From contig CAYQVB010000041.1 in the NCBI GenBank assembly GCA_964420925.1, positions 28,376 to 92,375 of the forward strand: 64,000 nt of DNA. The letters are read 5' to 3'. This document shows, piece after piece, positions 42,152 through 51,579 of the stretch. The notes under the pieces were generated by a model. That model saw only the letters and a list, made by a program, of their open reading frames with translations, was not told the DNA's origin and made no database searches. Every line of letters starts with the position of its first letter. Position 1 is the first letter of the stretch. The position numbers and the translations under genes are program-made. This stretch comes from JAJEAD01 sp964420925. Its GTDB lineage: Bacteria > Pseudomonadota > Gammaproteobacteria > HK1.

Positions 42152-43699
42152 ATGAACAGACTCACTTCCATTTCCCGCCGCCGATTCCTGGGCACCTCCG
42201 CCGCCGCGCTCGCCGCTTCCGGCACCAGCCCCTTCGTTCTCGCGGATGCCCACGGCGACACGTTGCGCGTGCGCACCCCCACCGACATCGTGAACCTCGA
42301 TCCCGGCTTCTGGCAGAACACCGCCGACCTCTGGACCATGGACGCGGTGCTGCCGAAGCTCATCAACTTCAAGCCCGGCGACAAGTGGGAATGGGAGCTC
42401 TACTGCGCGGAGTCGATCGAAGCGGTCGACGCGAAGACCATCAACTTCAAGATCCGGCCCGGCTTCGAGTGGAGCGACGGCTACGGCGAGCTCACCGCCG
42501 AGGACGTCAAGTTCTCCTTCGAGCGCTACCTCGATACCGATCTCAATCCCCCCAACGGCGGGAACTGGGCGCTGCTCAGCCACGTCGACATGCACGACCG
42601 CTACAGCGGCACCATCGTCTTCCGGGAGCCCTTCTCCGCCGTGTGGTGGTTCGTGCTTCCCTACGCGACCGGCTCGATCGTGTGCAAGAAGGCGGTCGAG
42701 GACGCGGGCGGCACCTACTCGCTCGAGCCGCCGGCGCAGGGCGGCCCCTACAAGATGGTGGAGCATGTCCCGAGCCAGTTGATCGTGCTCGAAGCCCACG
42801 CCGGCTGGAACGGCCCGCAGCCCGATTTCAAGCGGATCGAGTTCTACCCGATCACCGACTCCAAGGCGGCGGAGAACGCCGTCCAGGCCGGACAGCTCGA
42901 CGTCTCGCGGGTGAGCTTGAGCATCGTGCCCCACCTGATGGAGAACATGCCGGAGGGGCTCGTGATGAAGCTCAAGGCGAGCCCGGACAACGTCTGGCTC
43001 GGCATGAACATGGCGCACCCGAAGCTCGAAGATCTGCGGGTCCGGCAAGCGATCCTCAAGGCGATCGACGTCGAAGCGATCCTCGAGGGAGCCTACTTCG
43101 GCGTCGCCGAGCGCGCCCACGGCCCGGCCGGCAAGGGGCTGCTCGGATACATCGACGAGCCCCCGCCCCCGCGGGACGTGGAAGGCGCGCGAGCGCTGCT
43201 CGCGGAGGCGGGCGTCGACGGCCTCGATCTCGTGCTCGACACCCTCGCCGACACCGACTTCGTGACCGCGGGCCAGATCGTCCAGGCCAACCTCGCCGAG
43301 GTCGGCATCAACCTCGAGATCGCGACCCACGAGGGCGGAACCTACTGGTCGCTCCCCGACACCAAGGGCAAGGAGGGGCTGGAGATCCAGTTCCACCGCT
43401 GGCTCGCCCCGCCGGACCTCAACTGGACCACGCAGTGGCTGCTGCCGGAGCAGGCCGGGATCTGGAACTGGCAGTGGTACGACAGCAAGCGCTTCGAGGA
43501 GCTGCACTTCGCCTCGATGGCGGAGACCGACAACGCCAGGCGCCACCAGCTCCTGGTAGACATGCAGAAGGAGATGGACTCGAGCGGCGCCTACCTGTGG
43601 ATCACCCAGCCGCCCCGGCCCATCGTGTGGCGCGACCACGTCGTCCCCGCAATGAAGCCGAACGGAGACCCGCGCCTGGAGCTCTTCAAGAAGGCCTGA
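42152..43699 (+). CDS. ABC transporter substrate-binding protein, family 5, Tat-exported
   Basis: A 515-residue periplasmic binding protein for peptides or other medium-size ligands. SRRRFLGTS at 8-16 and the following hydrophobic region form a Tat signal with cleavage near VLADA. Mature hallmarks: TPTDIVNLDP, KTINFKIRPGFEWSDG and LTAEDVKFSFERYL. AGGAGGA at 42141-42147 gives a strong start. No permease genes adjoin it. It could serve the orphan importer at 32136-36115 or the set left of the window. A strong hairpin follows the stop. Confidence 0.92.
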   Translation: MNRLTSISRRRFLGTSAAALAASGTSPFVLADAHGDTLRVRTPTDIVNLDPGFWQNTADLWTMDAVLPKLINFKPGDKWEWELYCAESIEAVDAKTINFKIRPGFEWSDGYGELTAEDVKFSFERYLDTDLNPPNGGNWALLSHVDMHDRYSGTIVFREPFSAVWWFVLPYATGSIVCKKAVEDAGGTYSLEPPAQGGPYKMVEHVPSQLIVLEAHAGWNGPQPDFKRIEFYPITDSKAAENAVQAGQLDVSRVSLSIVPHLMENMPEGLVMKLKASPDNVWLGMNMAHPKLEDLRVRQAILKAIDVEAILEGAYFGVAERAHGPAGKGLLGYIDEPPPPRDVEGARALLAEAGVDGLDLVLDTLADTDFVTAGQIVQANLAEVGINLEIATHEGGTYWSLPDTKGKEGLEIQFHRWLAPPDLNWTTQWLLPEQAGIWNWQWYDSKRFEELHFASMAETDNARRHQLLVDMQKEMDSSGAYLWITQPPRPIVWRDHVVPAMKPNGDPRLELFKKA

Positions 43700-43705
43700 C
43701 CCTGC

Positions 43706-43750
43706 GGCGCCGCCGGGAGAGACCGTGCCAGGAACTCTCCCGGCGGCGCC
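43706..43750 (+). terminator. Strong hairpin after the binding-protein gene
   Basis: GGCGCCGCCGGGAGA (43706-43720) and TCTCCCGGCGGCGCC (43736-43750) are a perfect 15-bp inverted repeat with a 15-nt loop, starting 6 bp after the stop. No T-run follows. Likely transcription barrier or 3'-end stabiliser. Confidence 0.65.
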
Positions 43751-43908
43751 CCGCTATGGGGAACGGGGAACGCACGGAACGAACAGGAGGTGGCGGGGAG
43801 TTCCGTGCCGGCGGGACCCATGTTGAACAATGAGGTCCACATGCCAGGATCGGGCCGCAACATGTGCCTTGGCCGAAGTGGTTCGGAGATGACGCTCCCC
43901 GCGACCCC

Positions 43909-45063
43909 ATGAAGATCGCCGCGATCGAGGCCCTGCGCTACTCGCCACCCCCACCTCCGCCGGCGGACCTGCTCCCGCGCCGCCCTTCCTGGCACGGCCA
44001 CCAGGACGTCTCCCACCCCCTCGCGCGCTACCGCGGGCGGCGCGTCGACTTCAACGCGCTCATGCCCTGGGGCGACCTGTGGGTGCGGGTGCGGGCCGAG
44101 AACGGCATGAGCGGGTTCGGGGCCACCCAGTTTGCGGGACCGGTCGCGGCGCTGGTGCGCGACCACCTCGGCCCCGCCCTGATCGGAGAGGATTGCCTCG
44201 CCACCGACCGCCTCGCGGATCTGATGTTCCGCCTCACCAAACCCTACGGCTCCGCCGGAATCGCATCCTGCGCGGTGAGTGCGATCGACCTCGCGCTCTG
44301 GGATCTGCGCGGACGCATCGCGGGAGAGCCCGTGTACCGCCTCCTCGGCGGCGCCCCGCGCCGCCTCCCCTGCTACGCCACCACCAACGACGTGGACTGG
44401 GCCGTGGAGCTCGGCTTCGAGGCGTTCAAGGTCACGCTTTCCTACGGCCCCGAGGCGGGAGCCGAAGGCCTCGATCGCAACGAGGCGTTCATCGCCGAGT
44501 GCCGCGAGACGATCGGCGACGAGCGCGAGCTGTTCATCGACTGCTGGATGTCGCTCGACGTGGACTACGCGGTGCGACTCTCCGAACGCCTGTATCCCTA
44601 TCAGCCCGCCTGGCTCGAGGAGTGCCTCCTGCCCGAAGACCTCGACGGACACGTCGCGCTGCGCCGCCGCCTGCCCACGCAGACGCTCGCCACCGGGGAG
44701 CACTGGTACTCCCACTTCCCCTTCCAGTGGGCGGCCTCACGCCGCGTGGTCGACGTGCTGCAGCCGGACATCCAGTGGTGCGGCGGGCTTTCCGCCGTTA
44801 CCCGCATCGCCACCATCGCCGACTCGGCCGGGCTCGCGACGATGCCCCATCTCGCCGGCACCACCGCGTTCGGCCAGCACGCGAGCGTGGGCATCGCCAC
44901 CATCCAGCGGGCCGAGTACCGCATTGGGTCCGAGCCCGGCATTCCCCTCGAGCGCGCCGCACGGGCCCCCGGCGCGGTGCTGCCGGAGAATGGCGCAATC
45001 GGCGCGAGCGACGCCCCCGGCTTCGGCATCGACATCCCGGAGGAGCATCTGTCGCCGTTCTAG
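43909..45063 (+). CDS. Enolase-superfamily dehydratase, L-rhamnonate-dehydratase-like
   Basis: A 384-residue mandelate-racemase/enolase superfamily member. The barrel segments FIDCWMSLDVDYA, WLEECLLPED, LATGEHWYS and VLQPDIQWCGGLS align closely with L-rhamnonate dehydratase, giving the Mg ligands Asp, Glu, Glu. A catalytic His is expected in TMPHLAGTTAFGQHA. The reaction would be dehydration of a six-carbon sugar acid to a 2-keto-3-deoxy acid, which the RraA-like aldolase nearby could split. No other rhamnose genes are seen. ATG 43909 chosen because the family N-terminus (MKIAAIEALRY) begins here. Confidence 0.82.
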   Translation: MKIAAIEALRYSPPPPPPADLLPRRPSWHGHQDVSHPLARYRGRRVDFNALMPWGDLWVRVRAENGMSGFGATQFAGPVAALVRDHLGPALIGEDCLATDRLADLMFRLTKPYGSAGIASCAVSAIDLALWDLRGRIAGEPVYRLLGGAPRRLPCYATTNDVDWAVELGFEAFKVTLSYGPEAGAEGLDRNEAFIAECRETIGDERELFIDCWMSLDVDYAVRLSERLYPYQPAWLEECLLPEDLDGHVALRRRLPTQTLATGEHWYSHFPFQWAASRRVVDVLQPDIQWCGGLSAVTRIATIADSAGLATMPHLAGTTAFGQHASVGIATIQRAEYRIGSEPGIPLERAARAPGAVLPENGAIGASDAPGFGIDIPEEHLSPF

Positions 45064-45109
45064 TCCTCCCCCGTTTCAGCGGTATCCCGGGCGGCGTTGG
45101 CCAGGAGGG

Positions 45110-45301
45110 TCAGCCTCCGATTACCGGTATGGACAGCGCCCGGCAGATCTTCCGTGTCAGGCGATTCGGAACTTCCGAGTGGCGGGGCACGGCTTCCACC
45201 CGACCGGTGGCCGGATTGCACCACAGAGAGTGTCCCGAGCCCTCGCGTTTCAGATAACAGCCGTGGCGTCGCAGGTGTCGCAGCAGAACGCCTCGCTTCA
45301 C
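45110..45301 (-). CDS. hicA: HicA family toxin
   Basis: A 63-residue HicA-type mRNA interferase. The catalytic His is in EGSGHSLWCNP, and the fold segments RGVLLRHLRRHGCYLKR and EVPNRLTRKICRAL fit. It is second in the operon after hicB, the reverse of the 31514-32097 pair. The two share 4 bp (45298-45301). Confidence 0.88.
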   Translation of the reverse strand: MKRGVLLRHLRRHGCYLKREGSGHSLWCNPATGRVEAVPRHSEVPNRLTRKICRALSIPVIGG

Positions 45302-45513
45302 CCTACGACCACAACGTCGCGTTCGGCGTCGTCGGGCAGGTGCCGCAACGCATCCTCCCGGCGATCTTCAAGGATGAGCTCGATCGCGCTTGCCAGGCTC
45401 ACGCGTGCTTCGTCCTTCGTACGGCCCTGACCGTTGGCTCCAGGGACTTCCGGACAATAGGCGATGTACCAATCACCATCTGGTTCGAAGATCGCCGTAT
45501 AGGTGTTGGTCAT
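45298..45513 (-). CDS. hicB: HicB family antitoxin (short form)
   Basis: A 71-residue HicB consisting of the degenerate RNase-H-like domain only: TAIFEPDGDWYIAYCPEVPGANGQG and ARVSLASAIELILED. It lacks the C-terminal ribbon-helix-helix or HTH found in longer HicB proteins, so it binds the toxin but may not bind DNA itself. ATG 45513 is chosen at the start of the conserved strand. Confidence 0.88.
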   Translation of the reverse strand: MTNTYTAIFEPDGDWYIAYCPEVPGANGQGRTKDEARVSLASAIELILEDRREDALRHLPDDAERDVVVVG

Positions 45514-45658
45514 AATCGGAGGCGTTCGTGATTCGCAGTGGTGAGTGTGGATAGTACTGTATTGAAGCCGATCACGATCGCCTCGCGCGGAGAGACCTGT
45601 ACGGCCTCCGGCCATACAATCCTCGCCCGGAAGCGAGTCACCACGGAGACCTCCCCTC

Positions 45659-46447
45659 ATGAGCATCGACGACACCGCCGCCTTTCTTTCGGCCTTGCGC
45701 CTCGAGCACCGCTCAGCGGAAGAGCTGCCCCAGGAGCTGATGCCGCCGGACCTCGCGTCCGCATACCAGGTGCAGGCGGCCGTGGTCGACGCGCTCTGCG
45801 CGGCATGGGGCGGCGAGCGGGCGGGCTACAAGGTGGCGGTGACCAACCCCGCCGCCCAGCGCATGCTCGGCGTGCCCCACCCGGTGTTCGGACGCATCCT
45901 GAGCGCGCGTCTCCACCGCAGCCCGCTCCAGGTGCGCGCCGCGGACTACCGCACTTGCCTCATCGAGGTGGAGATCGGCTTCCGGATGGCCGAAGACGTG
46001 CCGGAACGCGAAGGCGGTCACGACCGCGACTCCGTCGCGCCGTACGTCGGCGACCTCTATCCCTCCATCGAGCTGGTCGAAGTGCACTTCGCCGGCATCG
46101 AACGGGTCACGCCCTTCTCCCTCGCAGCGGACAACGCGGTCCACGGCGCATGGATCCACGGCGAGGCGGTAGCGGACTGGCGCGGGATCGACCTCGCCAC
46201 CCAGCCGACCCGCCTCCTCGTCGACGGCGAGGAGAACATGATCGGCTCGGGGGGCAACGTGCTCGGCCACCCGCTCGAAGTGGTGGCCTGGCTCGCCAAC
46301 GAGCTGCCGCAGTACGGGCTTCACCTCTCGCGCGGCGACTTCGTGACCACCGGCGTCACCACCGACGGCATCTATCCGGCATCGGCGGGCCAACACCTGG
46401 TCGCGGAGTTTCCCTCGCTGGGCCGGGTGGAGATCCGCCTCGACTGA
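45659..46447 (+). CDS. 2-keto-4-pentenoate hydratase/FAH-fold family protein
   Basis: A 262-residue enzyme of the MhpD/2-oxopent-4-enoate hydratase branch of the FAH fold, which adds water to 2-hydroxydienoates in meta-cleavage pathways. GYKVAVTNPAAQRMLGVPHP, EVEIGFRM and GVTTDGIYPASAGQHLVAEF (split: GVTTDGIYPA, GQHLVAEF) are its motifs. Downstream is the deformylase gene in opposite orientation. No other meta-pathway gene is adjacent. Confidence 0.88.
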   Translation: MSIDDTAAFLSALRLEHRSAEELPQELMPPDLASAYQVQAAVVDALCAAWGGERAGYKVAVTNPAAQRMLGVPHPVFGRILSARLHRSPLQVRAADYRTCLIEVEIGFRMAEDVPEREGGHDRDSVAPYVGDLYPSIELVEVHFAGIERVTPFSLAADNAVHGAWIHGEAVADWRGIDLATQPTRLLVDGEENMIGSGGNVLGHPLEVVAWLANELPQYGLHLSRGDFVTTGVTTDGIYPASAGQHLVAEFPSLGRVEIRLD

Positions 46448-46547
46448 GCCTTCGTGGGCGGGCGATGACCCGCGTGCTCAACGCGCCCATCGGATTGTCC
46501 TCCGGTTCGAAGGCCCGTCTCCTCGCATCCGAATCGCGTGCTTGTGG

Positions 46548-46568
46548 ATTCCCGCTTGTGCGGAAAAT
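46548..46568. repeat. Degenerate copy of the dispersed palindrome
   Basis: ATTCCCGCTTGTGCGGAAAAT preceded by GTGG resembles the ATTCCCGCTTCCGCGGGAAT family seen at 22.3, 23.5, 59.3 and 60.5 kb, with several changes. Confidence 0.5.
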
Positions 46569-46670
46569 GACAAAGCACGTTCGCCTTTTCACACCGACCG
46601 CTGCCCGTTCCACCAGGCGGAACCGCACGGGTGCTGCGCTCGCTCGGACCGTGCCGGGCTCGCCTCCTCT

Positions 46671-47249
46671 TCAGGCGCCCCAGTGCTCGACGAGGCGCTT
46701 CACCTCGGCCGCGAACGCCGCTTCCTTGAACTCCTTGAAGACCTTCCAGGAGCTGAAGGTTGTGGGATCGCTCACCCGATGGGGGAAGAGCACCCCGTCC
46801 AAGTGGTCGAGCTCATGCTGGTAGGTGCCGGCGGAGTAGCCTCGCACCGGAAAGCGGCGCGGCTCGCCGTCGCGCCCGTACCCGGTCACTTCGATCTCCA
46901 GGTGCCGCGTAACCACGCCGCGCAGATTGGGCACCGACAGGCAGCCTTCGTTGTTCTCGAAGGTCTCGTCCGAGAGCGGGGTGATGACCGGATTGACGAG
47001 GACCGTCTGCGGGATGGGCGGCTTGTAGGGGTAGCGGGGATTGCGCCCCTTCACCTCGGCGATGAATATCCGGAAGGGAATGCCGATCTGGTTGGCGGCG
47101 ATGCCGGACCCGTTCGCGGCGTGCATGGTGTCGATGAGATCGTCGACGTAGCCCTGCACCCGCGCCGAGCCGATGTCGCCGGGCTCGACCTCCTCCGCCC
47201 GCGCCGCGAGCACCGGGTGGCCGATTTCCAGAATCTCGCGGACTGCCAC
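46671..47249 (-). CDS. def: Peptide deformylase
   Basis: A 192-residue metalloenzyme that removes the formyl group from nascent protein N-termini. All three motifs are present: GSGIAANQ (47-54), EGCLS with metal-binding C103, and QHELDH with H145, E146 and H149. It has a 20-residue insert around 64-83 relative to the E. coli enzyme. No fmt gene is adjacent, so this is probably an accessory copy. GTG start at 47249, a few bases after the stop of the PhyH-family gene; the two are in one operon. Confidence 0.95.
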   Translation of the reverse strand: MAVREILEIGHPVLAARAEEVEPGDIGSARVQGYVDDLIDTMHAANGSGIAANQIGIPFRIFIAEVKGRNPRYPYKPPIPQTVLVNPVITPLSDETFENNEGCLSVPNLRGVVTRHLEIEVTGYGRDGEPRRFPVRGYSAGTYQHELDHLDGVLFPHRVSDPTTFSSWKVFKEFKEAAFAAEVKRLVEHWGA

Positions 47250-47252
47250 CCT

Positions 47253-48341
47253 TCACTTCTCCCGTGACGGCGCATCCCCGGACGGCCCATGCGGCTCTTC
47301 CGCGGGCGGCGCATCCGGCTCCCCGGCGGACGATGCATCCGGCTCTTCGGCGGCGGCGGCGTCGCCCGCCGTGGCCGCGCTCTGCTCCGCAACCCAGGCG
47401 CGACTCGAGAAGAAGATGGATTGCGTCGCCCCGTCCACGAAATCGAAGCGACGCATGGCGGCCGGATCGTCATCGCTGCGCGGCCTCGGCAGCGCATCGA
47501 AGTGTCCGAAGCGATCCTCCCCGCGCACCAGTTGCGCAAAGTCCCGCACGCCGACGACCTGACGAGTCGACGGCGCGATGTAGCGCAGCGCGAGCCCGGC
47601 ACGCCACCGGTTGCTCGTGTTCGGGCCCGACGAGTGGAACATGCGCCCATGATGCAGAGACATCTCGCCCGGCGCCAGGCATACCGACACCGCCTCGTCC
47701 TCGTCGACCTCCACCTTGAGCTCCTGCCCGCGGGTCAGCAGGTTGTCCTCCTCGAAAGTGTCGTCGTGCATGATCGGTCCGCGGCGGTGCGACCCCGGCA
47801 CGAAGCGCATGCACCCGTTCGACTCGTTCGACTCCGAGAGCGCGATCCAGGCGCTCACCTCGTCGGTGCTGTCCAGACCCCAGTAGTTGAGATCCTGGTG
47901 CCAGGACACGTAGGAGGGACTGCGCGGCGCCTTGACGAAGCAGGAGCTTCCCCAGAGCAGGATGTCCGGGCCCAGGATGCGCTCCACGCAGTCCAGGATC
48001 GCCGGGGTGCGGCCCAGCTCGTCGATGAAACGGCACGCGAGGTGCGCCTTGCCGCGCAGAAAGCGCCTGCGGTCATCCCTCGCCTTTTCCATCTCGACCA
48101 CCCGGGCCAGGTGGACGGCCGCCTCCTCTTCACTGATGGCCCGGATGGGAAAGCAGAACCCGTCCGCCTCGTAGCGCTCTGCGAGCGTAGCGGGGCGGGT
48201 GGCGCCGCTCTCACCGCAACCCGACACCACGTCGGGCGCCGACCCCGCCCTGTCCCTCGAGGAGGCGGGCGGAAGGGGCGCGGCGTCGATACGGCCTCCG
48301 TGAGAAGAGCTTCCCGACACCGTACCCTCATCCTTCGTCAT
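47253..48341 (-). CDS. Phytanoyl-CoA dioxygenase (PhyH) family protein
   Basis: A 362-residue Fe(II)/2-oxoglutarate dioxygenase. The facial triad is H148 and D150 (SWHQDLNYWG) with H236 (MFHSSGPN); R253 (LALRYIAPS) probably binds 2-oxoglutarate. Family members hydroxylate phytanoyl-CoA, ectoine or secondary metabolites. Both ends are low-complexity: about 50 Ser/Gly/Pro-rich residues first, and a C-terminal tail of repeated EEPD/GEPDAPP units. Its gene precedes the deformylase gene by 3 bp. Confidence 0.9.
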   Translation of the reverse strand: MTKDEGTVSGSSSHGGRIDAAPLPPASSRDRAGSAPDVVSGCGESGATRPATLAERYEADGFCFPIRAISEEEAAVHLARVVEMEKARDDRRRFLRGKAHLACRFIDELGRTPAILDCVERILGPDILLWGSSCFVKAPRSPSYVSWHQDLNYWGLDSTDEVSAWIALSESNESNGCMRFVPGSHRRGPIMHDDTFEEDNLLTRGQELKVEVDEDEAVSVCLAPGEMSLHHGRMFHSSGPNTSNRWRAGLALRYIAPSTRQVVGVRDFAQLVRGEDRFGHFDALPRPRSDDDPAAMRRFDFVDGATQSIFFSSRAWVAEQSAATAGDAAAAEEPDASSAGEPDAPPAEEPHGPSGDAPSREK

Positions 48342-48472
48342 CAGGGATCACCGAAGCTTCGCCGAAACCCGACATGCCCCCCAAGAGCTGAAGCGCGGGA
48401 ATGAAAGAGTCGCACCCGGAAAATACAGGCACTACACTGCGATGAGCCTAATGTGAGTGTGGAGCAGCCGCA

Positions 48473-49300
48473 ATGCAATACGCCGATCCCGACATGCTGA
48501 AGGGCAAGGTGGTGTGGGTCACCGCATCGGCGCGGGGACTCGGACGCGCGATCGCCGAACGCCTCGCCTGCTGCGGCGCCTCGGTGGCGGTGCACGGGCG
48601 CTCCGAACACACCCCCAAAGAGTTCGACGAAGCGCCCTCCACCCCTCACGTCGCCGGCGAGATCGCGAAGATGGCCGGCAACCCGGTCATCACGGTCTAC
48701 GGCGACCTGAGCGACAGCCAGGCGGTGGACGCCGCCGCCGCCCGCATCGAGGAGGAGCTCGGCCCCATCGACCTCCTGGTCAACAACGCGGGCGGCGACA
48801 TCGCGGCCGCCGGAGGCAAGCCCGAAGGCAACGACGCCTACTCGTTCTCGCCCGAAGACCTGCACGCGGTCACCGACCGCAATCTCACCACCACCATGCT
48901 GTGCTGCTGCCGGGTGGTGCCCGGGATGATCGCCCGCGGGGGAGGGCGGATCGTCAACATCGGCTCGGTGGTGAGCTTCGAGGGCACCGACGAGGGCGTC
49001 ATCTACGCCGCGGCGAAAGCGGGCCAGACCCACTACACCCGCTGCCTCGCCCGGCAACTGCGCCCCCACGGGATCACCGTGAACATGGTCTCCCCGGGCG
49101 GCACCCTGAGCGCGCGCTTCATCGCCACCGGCCAGACCCGCCCCGACTTCATGGCCGCGATGGACGCGAACACGCTGGTGCGCCACGCCCGCCCCGACGA
49201 GATCGCCCGCGCCGTCCAGTTCTTCGCCTCCCCGCTGGCCGACTTCGTGAGCGGGCAGGTGCTCCGCGTCGACGGCGCCAAGCAGGTGGTTGCCGCCTGA
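48473..49300 (+). CDS. Short-chain dehydrogenase/reductase
   Basis: A 275-residue SDR. The cofactor loop reads TASARGLG (17-24, Ala in place of the first Gly of TGxxxGxG). NNAG, the catalytic Ser in NIGSVVSF and YAAAK are present. A redox reaction on an alcohol/ketone with NAD(P)H is expected; substrate unknown. Divergent from the PhyH-family gene, which might act on the same compound. Confidence 0.9.
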   Translation: MQYADPDMLKGKVVWVTASARGLGRAIAERLACCGASVAVHGRSEHTPKEFDEAPSTPHVAGEIAKMAGNPVITVYGDLSDSQAVDAAAARIEEELGPIDLLVNNAGGDIAAAGGKPEGNDAYSFSPEDLHAVTDRNLTTTMLCCCRVVPGMIARGGGRIVNIGSVVSFEGTDEGVIYAAAKAGQTHYTRCLARQLRPHGITVNMVSPGGTLSARFIATGQTRPDFMAAMDANTLVRHARPDEIARAVQFFASPLADFVSGQVLRVDGAKQVVAA

Positions 49301-49504
49301 CGGATTCGCCGGACGGCACCAGAGCAACCGCAACGAGGAGGAACAGTCCGCCCCGGGGTCGCGTGGCAAGGAGCGATGTGGTCATCGTTCCCCTTCCGCC
49401 GTGCCCCGCCCGAGGAGGCGAGGCGACCGGAGTCCAGCACCACCGACGACCACACCGGCACTGCCCTGAGCGAAGAGATGTTGCCCTCGGTTGTCGGGAT
49501 AAGA

Positions 49505-51511
49505 ATGAGCCTGGCGACGGCTCTTCTCGCCACCGTCGTAGCCTGCTCGGCACTCGCCCACGAGGCGCCGCGCCTGGTCCTCGACCTGCCGGCCGCCGGA
49601 GGCAAGGCGCTCCGACTCCCGAAAGAGAGGCATCCCACCCTCGAAGCGATTCGAAGCGACCCGGCGGCAAGCGATCTGCGAATCGGTCTCGCGGCTCCGG
49701 ACGCCGTCCGCGATGCCCGAGCCCTGTCCCTGGACCTTGCCCCACCTGCCGGGTCCGCTAAGGCGGCAACGGCATCGTTCTACGCCCTGAAGGTGGAGGA
49801 GCGCTCGGAGCGGGACTACAGCCTGCACGCATACGACGAAGCCTCGGGATCCGAAGTCTCACTGGTCGTGATGGGCTCGGACGTGCTCGGCACGATCCGG
49901 CACGATGGCGAGGTCTACCGGGTGCGCCCGCTCGGTGACGGACTCACGGTCGTCTACCGCTACGACACCCGCCGCCTGCCGGGGTGCGGGGTATCGGGGG
50001 AATCCTTCTGGACAAAGGTGCGCGAGCGCCGAGAAGCGGTCGCGGCAGCCGTCCGACAGCAGCGTGACCAGGGCGGCGGCGGACCGGACTCGCCGGCGCC
50101 CTTGTCGGAGCCCCTGTCGGAACCCGGCTCCGGCGAAGTGATGGACGTGCTCGTCGCCTACACTCCGCAGGCCCGAAGAGCGGCGGGAAACATCCACGCC
50201 CTCATCCGCCTGTTCATGGATGACACCAACCGCATCTACGCCAACAGCCGGATCCGACCCCGCATACGCCTGGTGCACAGCTATCAGACGGAGTACCGCC
50301 AGGAGCACGAGATGCGGATTGATCTGGACAGGCTGACCGCACCGGAAGACGCATACATGGACGAGGTGCACGCAAGGCGTGACGAGCACGGCGCAGACCT
50401 GGTGGCGCTGCTCGTCGCCGACTACACCGAAAACGTGTGCGGCATTGCGAACCAGTACATTGGATATCCCGGGGCCGATGCGTGGGGGTTCAGCGTCAGC
50501 GCCCAGAACTGTGGGTCCCACACGTTCGCGCACGAGCTCGGACACAACCAGGGCGCCCACCACGATCCGGTGGCCGACATCAACCAGAGCTTCCCCTACG
50601 GTCACGGACTGTGCAACAGCCGGCAGAGGTGGCGAACCGTGATGGCGTACTGGGAAAGCGGCAACTGCCGGCCGGAAGCGCCGCATTTCTCCAACCCGGA
50701 CGTATCGTACCGCGGAATCCCGACCGGCGACGACAGCGTGCGCAACAACGCCCGCGTCATCAACGAGACCGCTCACGTGGTGGCGGGTTTCCGCCGGGCA
50801 TGGCCACCGCCGCACACCATCCCCCTGGTCATGCCGGCCGACAATGCAGCCCGGCAGGGGTTCGTGCGCATCATCAACCGTTCCCCGCGCGCGGGCAGAG
50901 TCCGCATCCACGCCATCGACGACGCCGGCCGGCGATCCGGCCCGGTCTACCTGTCGCTGGACGCGAGAGCATCCGCACACTTCAACTCCGAAGACCTGGA
51001 GGAAGGCAACCCATCGAAAGGGCTGTCCGCGGGCGTCGGAGACGGCGACGGAAGCTGGCGACTGGAGCTGTCCACGGGGCTGGACATCGAGCCTCGGGCC
51101 TATGTACGCACCTCGGACGGATTCCTGACGAGCATCCACCAGACCGCTGCCCAGTCGGAAGAGGGCGACATGCGGCACCTCGTCCCGATCTTCAATCCCG
51201 GCAGCAATCGCGACCAGGAAAGCCGGTTGCGCGTCATCAACATGTCCGAGAGCGGCGCGAGGATAGTCGTCAGAGGTCTGGACGATCAGGGCGACACGCC
51301 GCCCGAGGGCGTCGTGCGCCTCGACCTGCCGGCGAGGGCGGCGCGCACGCTGAGCGCCCGGCAGCTCGAAGAGGGGGGCGACGGCTTCTCGGGCCGCTTC
51401 GGGGACGGGAGCGGCAAGTGGCGATTGTTCGTGTCCGCCGATCGCCCGATCCAGGTCATGAGCCTGTTGTACAGCCGGCCCACGGGCAACCTCACCAACC
51501 TGTCGCGCTGA
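49505..51511 (+). CDS. Secreted reprolysin-like zinc metalloprotease
   Basis: A 668-residue exported protease. The signal peptide is about 1-18 (TALLATVVACSALA), a propeptide-like region runs to ~210, and the catalytic domain spans ~211-435. The zinc site HELGHNQGAHHD gives H343, E344, H347 and H353, with the Met-turn M380 in RTVMAY, as in metzincins. Cysteines at 312, 336, 370 and 388 probably pair. The C-terminal ~225 residues are two copies of a beta-rich repeat (NSEDLEEGN/SARQLEEGG and a closing GNLTNLS). ATG 49505 is used; ATG 49478 would give a longer signal peptide. The next gene is a tandem paralogue. Confidence 0.85.
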   Translation: MSLATALLATVVACSALAHEAPRLVLDLPAAGGKALRLPKERHPTLEAIRSDPAASDLRIGLAAPDAVRDARALSLDLAPPAGSAKAATASFYALKVEERSERDYSLHAYDEASGSEVSLVVMGSDVLGTIRHDGEVYRVRPLGDGLTVVYRYDTRRLPGCGVSGESFWTKVRERREAVAAAVRQQRDQGGGGPDSPAPLSEPLSEPGSGEVMDVLVAYTPQARRAAGNIHALIRLFMDDTNRIYANSRIRPRIRLVHSYQTEYRQEHEMRIDLDRLTAPEDAYMDEVHARRDEHGADLVALLVADYTENVCGIANQYIGYPGADAWGFSVSAQNCGSHTFAHELGHNQGAHHDPVADINQSFPYGHGLCNSRQRWRTVMAYWESGNCRPEAPHFSNPDVSYRGIPTGDDSVRNNARVINETAHVVAGFRRAWPPPHTIPLVMPADNAARQGFVRIINRSPRAGRVRIHAIDDAGRRSGPVYLSLDARASAHFNSEDLEEGNPSKGLSAGVGDGDGSWRLELSTGLDIEPRAYVRTSDGFLTSIHQTAAQSEEGDMRHLVPIFNPGSNRDQESRLRVINMSESGARIVVRGLDDQGDTPPEGVVRLDLPARAARTLSARQLEEGGDGFSGRFGDGSGKWRLFVSADRPIQVMSLLYSRPTGNLTNLSR

Positions 51512-51579
51512 TGGCCCTCGGGGAGATGTACGGGACCGCGCCGCCTCGTGGTGGCGGTGGCGTGCATCCGGAGGCCGGT

